Assembly (NCBI RefSeq): GCF_031951985.1
Contig: NZ_JAVLVU010000001.1
Span: 3,224,001 to 3,288,000, forward strand
Direction of reading: 5' to 3'
DNA: 64,000 nucleotides
From: Mucilaginibacter terrae
Lineage (GTDB): Bacteria > Bacteroidota > Bacteroidia > Sphingobacteriales > Sphingobacteriaceae
Shown: positions 58,794-64,000 of the stretch, piece by piece
How positions within the stretch are numbered: position 1 is the stretch's first letter
Layout: each line of letters begins with the position of its first letter
Translations under genes and position numbers: made by a program
Notes under the pieces: model-generated
What the model saw: the letters and a program-made list of their open reading frames with translations, nothing else
The model's database searches: none
Told to the model about the DNA's origin: nothing

Positions 58794-61700
58794 TTAAAAG
58801 GCGAAGTTAAATCCGAAAATTAATGACTTAGCTAATGGCAAGCCACCATAATCGCCCGATTGCGGATAAGCGCTGTTTGAGCTTATTGCAGTATTTGATG
58901 CTTCAGGATTTAAGCCTCCGTAGTATTTATCATGACCAAAATAATTTTCGGCAGATACATAAATGCGTGCACCTTGTAAGGTTTTTGAGGCTTTAAACAA
59001 ATCTTTCAGGTTATAGCCCAAGGTAATGTTTCTAACCCTGATATAATCTGATGAGTATAACCAATCAGTATTAGCAATAAAACCAAAAGTTGAGTATGCT
59101 TTACTTACACGACCATCACCTTGGTCTTGCGGAGATCTCCAACGGTTAACATAAAATGCCGGGGCATTATCGGTAAAACCTTGACCTGTACGGGTGAGTG
59201 CACGGCCTAATAATGAGTAAATTGAACCACCGGTTTGGCCTTGTACCAAAATACTTAAATCGAACCCTTTATAACGGAAGGTGTTGGTAATGCCGTAAGT
59301 GTAATTAGGGTTTGGATGACCAACAATTTGCTTGTCAGCTTCGGTAATTAACCCATCACCATTTAAATCCTGATATTTTGGATCGCCCACAGACTCGTTG
59401 TTGTACATAGCCACTTTGTTGTTGATATCTTCCTGTGTTAAGAAACCAATTTGCTTAACTACATAAATGCTGTTGATAGGTGAACCTACACGCAGAATGT
59501 TGTCGCTAACATCAAAAGAGTTAGGAATGATGATTTGCTGTTGGTTACCAAATAACGACAGAATCTTGTTGGAATTATGGCTGATATTAAGGCTGGTATT
59601 CCACTGAAAATTGTGAACTAAGTTGCGGGAGGTAATCTCTAACTCCTGGCCAATGTTACGTACTGAACCAGCATTGCTCAGGTATTGTGTAAAACCAGTA
59701 ACTGCCGGAATAGGTACCTGTAATAGTAATTGCGTGTTTTTCTTGTTGTAATAATCGAATGAACCGGTTATACGGTTTTTGAACAAGCCAAAATCAAAAC
59801 CAATATCATAGGTTTGAGATTTTTCCCATTGCAAATCGGGGTTGGCTACAACGTTAGGAGCTTGGCCGTTTGCCAATGCAGGCGTAGCGCCTAATACATA
59901 ACCTGCCAAAGCAATAGTTGAAATGCTACCGTAGTTCGGAATATTGTTGCTACCGTTTACACCATAACTAACACGAAGCTTTAAATCGCTAACGGCTGGT
60001 GCCGATTTCATGAAGTTTTCTTCGGTTACTCTCCAGGCAAGTGATGCAGAGGGGAATACGCCGTACTTGGTGTTGATACCAAAACGTGATGAACCGTCTT
60101 CACGTAAACTGGCCGATAATAAATATTTGTCTTTATAAGAGTATTGCACACGGCTGAAGTACGACACCAACACATTTTGCTGGCTGCTGGTACTACCCGA
60201 TGAGTTTGCAGGGTTGGTAATAGTTTGTATAGTAGCGCTGGTAAGACCACCAACTGATGCCGCCGCAGACTGATCTAAACGGTCGAGGTTGTATGATTGA
60301 CCTAACAACACGTTTAAGCTGTGTACCTTATTAAAGGTTTTGCTATAGTTAATGGTATTCTCGTTTACAAAAGTTAACCTTTTGTAGCTGCTGTACGAAG
60401 CCGATGAGTTAGCATACAGGTTATTATTGGTAGCAGGATTATAAGTACGGCCTGCTATGTTACCGGTAACTGTGTAAGGGGTATAACCTCTTGAGTTGTT
60501 ATCAGTGTTATCCAGGTTTAATGAACTCCGGATAGAAAGGTCTTTCATTATCTGATACTCGGCATATACCGAAGTAAGCGTACGGAACCTCTTAGTTTCG
60601 CCTACAATGTTTTCCAGTTTGGCTAACGGGCTGTTTGTGGTAACACTCCAGCTATATTGAGCATTGTTAAAAGCATTTGGGTAGAAACCTGATGTGCTTT
60701 CCTGAATCGGGGTCATGCTCAACGCCTGGTGAAATATGGCATCTTTACCTTCTACACCAGGGTCTTTAGTAATAGAGTAGGTTGGTGCAATGTTAATACC
60801 TGCTTTTAATTTTTTTGAAGCGTTTACTTCTACATTAGCGCGGGCCGAGTAGGCTTTGTATCCTAAACCTTTAACAAAACCATTTTGATCTGCGTAGTTG
60901 CTCGATACAAAGTATTTTACGTTATCGGTACCGCCACTGGCCGAAAGCTGGTGGTTTTGTACAAAGCCTTTGCGTTCAATTACATCTTGCCAGTCAATTG
61001 AGTTTAAACCCGGATGACCTGCCTGAGCCCAACGGGGATCAACCATGTAACCGGTGCTGAACTGGCCTGGTTGTAAATTACTACCAGCTAAATTAGCATT
61101 GATAATGGCACGGCGTTGCTCATATGTATCATTTGCGGTAGCGCCATTGGCACCAAAACGCAATACATAAGCCGAATTGATCATCTCTGTTGCGCGGTCA
61201 ATCCATTGATCGCCGTTAAGCATTTCCAGTTTTTTTGCAGCTGCGTTAAAACCTGCATAAGCGTTGTAGCTAATTTGAGCCTTACCAGTTTTGCCACGTT
61301 TGGTGGTAATTAATACAACACCGTTTGATGCACGCGAACCGTAAATAGCAGCGGCCGCAGCATCTTTTAATACCTCAATGTTTTCAATATCGTTAGGGTT
61401 AATATTATCTAACGGGTTACCGGTACTAAAACTGCCGTTTGTACCCGGTGCCGATACTGATAGGGGGAAACCATCAATTACATACAATGGCTCGTTGCCA
61501 GCGCTTATAGAACCGCTGCCACGTACCTGTACGCTAAACGCTTTGCCCGGTACACCAGTAGTTTGCTTAACCGTTACACCGGCTAATTGACCCACCAGAG
61601 CCTGGTCAACACGTGCAATGGGGCGCTCTTCCAGTTTATCGGCCTTCATGCTGGCTACGGCGCCGCTCACATTACTGCGCTTTTGGGTGCCATAGCCAAT

Positions 61701-62039
61701 AACTACCACATCGGTAAGTTGCTGGTTGCTTTTGGCAAATTTTACGTTAATAACAGGGCTGTCGCCAACGGCAACTTCCTGATCGGTGTAACCTAATGAT
61801 TTAAAAACAAGCACATCGCCTTTGCTGGCTTTAATGCTAAACTTGCCATTAACATTGGTTGATGTTCCGCCGGGTTTGTTTTTAATGCTTACAGCGGTGC
61901 CGGGCACGGTTTCGCCTGTCTCGTCGGTAACTGTACCGGTAACAGTGGTCTCCTGGGCAAGGGCCACATTGATACTTAGTGTTAAAAGCATCAGCATCAG
62001 CAATCTATTGCCCTTCAAATTAAATAAATATTTAAACAT
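58794..62039 (-). CDS. SusC/RagA-family TonB-dependent transporter (second pair)
   Basis: 1081 residues with a signal peptide (cut near ALAQ). The regulatory domain (about 30-110, TVTGTVTDETGETVPGTAVS) is followed by VVVIGYGTQKRSNVSGAVAS, and the plug (about 115-240) with SVQVRGSGSI, EPLYVIDGFPLS, EVLKDAAAAAIYGSRASNGV. The barrel occupies the rest and ends with SLIFGFNFAF. It imports oligosaccharides with the SusD encoded next. The N-terminal part is quite different from the SusC at 5788, consistent with another substrate. The gene diverges from the trp leader 400 bp away. Confidence 0.95.
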   Translation of the reverse strand: MFKYLFNLKGNRLLMLMLLTLSINVALAQETTVTGTVTDETGETVPGTAVSIKNKPGGTSTNVNGKFSIKASKGDVLVFKSLGYTDQEVAVGDSPVINVKFAKSNQQLTDVVVIGYGTQKRSNVSGAVASMKADKLEERPIARVDQALVGQLAGVTVKQTTGVPGKAFSVQVRGSGSISAGNEPLYVIDGFPLSVSAPGTNGSFSTGNPLDNINPNDIENIEVLKDAAAAAIYGSRASNGVVLITTKRGKTGKAQISYNAYAGFNAAAKKLEMLNGDQWIDRATEMINSAYVLRFGANGATANDTYEQRRAIINANLAGSNLQPGQFSTGYMVDPRWAQAGHPGLNSIDWQDVIERKGFVQNHQLSASGGTDNVKYFVSSNYADQNGFVKGLGYKAYSARANVEVNASKKLKAGINIAPTYSITKDPGVEGKDAIFHQALSMTPIQESTSGFYPNAFNNAQYSWSVTTNSPLAKLENIVGETKRFRTLTSVYAEYQIMKDLSIRSSLNLDNTDNNSRGYTPYTVTGNIAGRTYNPATNNNLYANSSASYSSYKRLTFVNENTINYSKTFNKVHSLNVLLGQSYNLDRLDQSAAASVGGLTSATIQTITNPANSSGSTSSQQNVLVSYFSRVQYSYKDKYLLSASLREDGSSRFGINTKYGVFPSASLAWRVTEENFMKSAPAVSDLKLRVSYGVNGSNNIPNYGSISTIALAGYVLGATPALANGQAPNVVANPDLQWEKSQTYDIGFDFGLFKNRITGSFDYYNKKNTQLLLQVPIPAVTGFTQYLSNAGSVRNIGQELEITSRNLVHNFQWNTSLNISHNSNKILSLFGNQQQIIIPNSFDVSDNILRVGSPINSIYVVKQIGFLTQEDINNKVAMYNNESVGDPKYQDLNGDGLITEADKQIVGHPNPNYTYGITNTFRYKGFDLSILVQGQTGGSIYSLLGRALTRTGQGFTDNAPAFYVNRWRSPQDQGDGRVSKAYSTFGFIANTDWLYSSDYIRVRNITLGYNLKDLFKASKTLQGARIYVSAENYFGHDKYYGGLNPEASNTAISSNSAYPQSGDYGGLPLAKSLIFGFNFAF

Positions 62040-62400
62040 ACGGATGGAATTTATACGCTGCAGGGGAATCAGCGTTGATTAATTGGTTCGGGTCAATATT
62101 AGATAATTGCCTGTACAGGGGTATCCTGCACCATCCTGCGAAAAGTATTTTTACTATTGCGCTAATAGATTTCTAATTTCTTTGCGCAATTAATAAGTAA
62201 CGCTATGTGGGCGTTTTAAAAAATAAAACCTTTATGCAAATAATTTGCAAATCTCATAAAATAGTATAGATAATTGTCGTTTTTACAATTTTAATAGCTT
62301 AGTGTTGTGGATTTAAAAAGTTAACAGCACATATATAATTTGGCTCATCGGCTTTTTAGGGAAATTATTGTGTGCATAATGAAATTTATTTTATAAATAA
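62040..62400. promoter_or_regulatory. AT-rich divergent intergenic region between susC and trpL
   Basis: This 361-bp region has no gene. ATTGCGC at 62156-62162 is inverted as GCGCAAT at 62184-62190, and the palindrome CTGTACAG sits at 62111-62118. On the minus strand TACTTTTC at 62147-62140 resembles a -7 element with one mismatch, without a -33 partner. These could be controls of the second susC operon; none is certain. Confidence 0.35.
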
Positions 62401-62430
62401 TTTGCAACATCATAATTCTTTATATATTTG
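62401..62430 (+). promoter_or_regulatory. trp operon promoter
   Basis: TTTG at 62401-62404, an 18-nt spacer and TATATTTG at 62423-62430, both exact. Transcription would start near 62435, so the leader-peptide ATG 62440 is almost at the 5' end of the mRNA. Confidence 0.75.
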
Positions 62431-62439
62431 CCACTGTAT

Positions 62440-62499
62440 ATGAAAGCAAAATTAAATAACCGTACTTGGTGGCACCTTAGCAATAAGGCAGCCCGGTAG
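62440..62499 (+). CDS. trpL: trp operon leader peptide
   Basis: A 19-codon ORF: MKAKLNNRTWWHLSNKAAR, with two adjacent Trp codons at 62467-62472. Directly after them CCTTA (62475-62479) pairs with TAAGG (62484-62488) across a GCAA tetraloop, which a ribosome stalled at the Trp codons would disrupt. The terminator at 62545-62576 and trpE at 62599 follow. This is the classic layout of ribosome-mediated attenuation: low charged tRNA-Trp stalls the ribosome and lets transcription pass into trpE. It is too short for standard gene finders. Confidence 0.85.
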   Translation: MKAKLNNRTWWHLSNKAAR

Positions 62500-62544
62500 T
62501 TTATTGATGAGCTAAAGATATTAAGCAATTATAAACCTGATTTG

Positions 62545-62576
62545 AGACCCGGCGCTAACCACGACCGGGTTTTTTC
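62545..62576 (+). terminator. trp attenuator
   Basis: AGACCCGG at 62545-62552 pairs with CCGGGTTT at 62565-62572 (one wobble), followed by a T run to 62575. CCCGGT at 62492-62497, inside the last leader codons, can instead pair with ACCGGG at 62564-62569, giving an alternative fold. Confidence 0.8.
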
Positions 62577-62598
62577 ATTTTATAATATTTTTAAACAG

Positions 62599-64000
62599 AT
62601 GCAAAAATTTAAACTAAATACTACTTATAAAAAGCTACTCGCCGACACCACAACCCCGGTGAGCATTTACTTACGCTTGCGCGATATTTTTCCAAACTCG
62701 CTGCTGCTCGAAAGTTCCGACTATCACAGCCGCGATAACAGCCTTAGCTTTATTTGCTGCCAACCCATTGCTGGTATGGTGCTAAGCCAAGGAGTATTAA
62801 CACAGGAGTTTCCGGATGGTAGCCGGGATGTGCTTACCGAAGGAAGTTTTAACCTGGTTAGCGAAATAGATGCTTTTCTTAAACGCTTTGAAACAGATGA
62901 ACTGCCTCTTAAAGTAATTTCGAATGGGTTGTTTGGCTACTTTACCCACGAGGCTGTTGAGCATTACGAAACCATCAAACTGAAAAAGGTGGAAAACGAT
63001 GCGCGGCAGATTCCCGAAATGCAATACCACATTTATAAATACATTATTGCGGTTGACCATTTTAAGAACGAACTGTATATATTCCAAAATCAATACGGAG
63101 AAGATGCTGATGACAAAGGCATCGAAAAAATGCAGTACTTGCTAAAAAATAAAGATTTTCCTGAATACTATTTCCAAAGCAAAGGCGAGGAGCAATCAAA
63201 TCTGAGCAACGAAGGTTTTATGACCATTGTGGAGAAGATGAAACAGCATATTTTCCGTGGTGATGTTTTCCAGATCGTGCCATCTCGTGCATTTTCGCAG
63301 GAGTTTCAGGGTGATGAGTTTAACGTTTACCGCGCACTGCGCTCCATTAATCCTTCGCCTTACCTGTTTTATTTCGATTATGGTGATTTCCGCATATTCG
63401 GCTCATCGCCGGAGGCACAAATTACCATTAAGAATCGCTTAGCCAGTATTTACCCCATTGCCGGAACCTTTAAACGCAGCGGTAACGACGAAAAGGACGC
63501 CGAAGCAGCACGCGCATTAGAGAACGACCCGAAAGAATCGGCCGAGCACGTGATGTTGGTTGATTTAGCCCGTAACGATTTAAGCCGCCATTGTGAGCAG
63601 GTAGAGGTAAAAGCCTTTAAGCAGGTACAGTATTATTCGCATTTAATACACCTGGTATCGCACGTGAGCGGTAAACTACACCCCGATGTTTCTTCGTTTA
63701 AAATTGTGGCCGATACCTTTCCGGCGGGTACGCTGAGCGGTGCACCAAAATTCAGGGCTATGGAAATTATCGATCAAAACGAGAACATTAAACGTAGTTT
63801 TTATAGCGGTGCCATTGGTTATTTAGGCTTTAACGGCGATTTTAACCACGCCATCATGATACGCTCGTTATTAAGCAAAAATAATGTTTTACATTACCAG
63901 GCCGGTGCCGGTATAGTAGCCGATTCGATTGCCGAAAGCGAACTGAACGAGGTAAATAATAAAGTAGCCGCCTTGCGCAAGGCTATTGAAATGGCCGCAG
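62599..64000 (+). CDS. trpE: anthranilate synthase component I, 5' part
   Basis: The frame opens at ATG 62599 (MQKFKLNTTYKKLLAD) and runs off the window without a stop after about 467 codons. It shows the chorismate-binding fold: N-terminal domain with YLRLRDIFPNSLLLESSDYH, then MKQHIFRGDVFQIVPSRAFS, FGSSPEAQIT, YPIAGTFKRSG, VMLVDLARNDLSRHC, TFPAGTLSGAPKFRAMEIID, IGYLGFNGDFNHAIMIRSL and QAGAGIVADSIAESE. These are TrpE marks rather than PabB or isochorismate synthase. With the glutamine amidotransferase subunit TrpG it makes anthranilate from chorismate, the first step of tryptophan synthesis. The Trp-rich leader peptide and attenuator upstream support the call. Only the last few residues seem to be missing. 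Confidence 0.95.
   Translation, partial: MQKFKLNTTYKKLLADTTTPVSIYLRLRDIFPNSLLLESSDYHSRDNSLSFICCQPIAGMVLSQGVLTQEFPDGSRDVLTEGSFNLVSEIDAFLKRFETDELPLKVISNGLFGYFTHEAVEHYETIKLKKVENDARQIPEMQYHIYKYIIAVDHFKNELYIFQNQYGEDADDKGIEKMQYLLKNKDFPEYYFQSKGEEQSNLSNEGFMTIVEKMKQHIFRGDVFQIVPSRAFSQEFQGDEFNVYRALRSINPSPYLFYFDYGDFRIFGSSPEAQITIKNRLASIYPIAGTFKRSGNDEKDAEAARALENDPKESAEHVMLVDLARNDLSRHCEQVEVKAFKQVQYYSHLIHLVSHVSGKLHPDVSSFKIVADTFPAGTLSGAPKFRAMEIIDQNENIKRSFYSGAIGYLGFNGDFNHAIMIRSLLSKNNVLHYQAGAGIVADSIAESELNEVNNKVAALRKAIEMAA

Noticed and set aside
62140..62147. -7 promoter box of the second susC on the minus strand
   Set aside because: TACTTTTC has one mismatch to TAnnTTTG and no TTTG partner at the proper distance, so it is listed only as a weak hint.

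Overview
The window looks like a chromosome segment of a plant-polysaccharide-degrading Bacteroidota, most likely a Sphingobacteriaceae member close to Mucilaginibacter or Pedobacter (inference). The support is SusC/SusD pairs, a type IX secretion (T9SS) type-B substrate next to a PorP/SprF protein, promoters of the Bacteroidota TTTG-N19-TAnnTTTG type, and the near absence of Shine-Dalgarno sites.

Layout. (1) 1-3636: the tail of a SusD gene, a SusE-like lipoprotein and a GH31 enzyme, the end of a probable alpha-glucoside locus. (2) 3701-5352: a TPR/membrane/HTH-like regulator (DUF6377 type). (3) 5788-24839: a co-directional polysaccharide utilization locus with SusC, SusD, GH30, a tandem GH43, a GH43_24-like exo-beta-1,3-galactanase, two GH2 beta-galactosidases and an S9 dipeptidyl peptidase, closed by a bidirectional terminator. 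(4) 24915-31649, minus strand: Xaa-Pro aminopeptidase, a MITE-like palindromic element, and GH127 and GH146-like beta-L-arabinofuranosidases. (5) 31873-37584, plus strand and divergent from (4): an AraC regulator and a complete four-enzyme 4-hydroxyproline catabolic set. (6) 37856-40829: ECF sigma factor, a HEAT-repeat anti-sigma-like protein and two DUF4097-like proteins. (7) 41509-48032: a giant MBG-repeat T9SS substrate, interrupted by a one-base frameshift, and its SprF-like partner. (8) 48210-53028: two more GH2 enzymes, one with a beta-glucuronidase NxK motif. (9) 53025-54772: a LytS/LytTR pair. (10) A thioredoxin-like lipid-less exported protein, a GH43-like protein, and a second SusC/SusD pair on the minus strand. 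(11) The 3' end: a trp leader peptide with attenuator and the start of trpE, running off the window.

Main interpretation. Regions 3 to 5 and 8 fit a locus for plant hydroxyproline-rich glycoproteins (arabinogalactan proteins and extensins). Galactanases, galactosidases, a possible glucuronidase and beta-L-arabinofuranosidases would strip the glycans. Two proline-specific peptidases would attack the Pro/Hyp-rich backbone. The adjacent operon would convert trans-4-hydroxy-L-proline to 2-oxoglutarate. Each family call rests on visible motifs. The joining of glycan, peptide and hydroxyproline metabolism into one system is inference from gene content and a shared divergent control region, and is the most interesting feature here.
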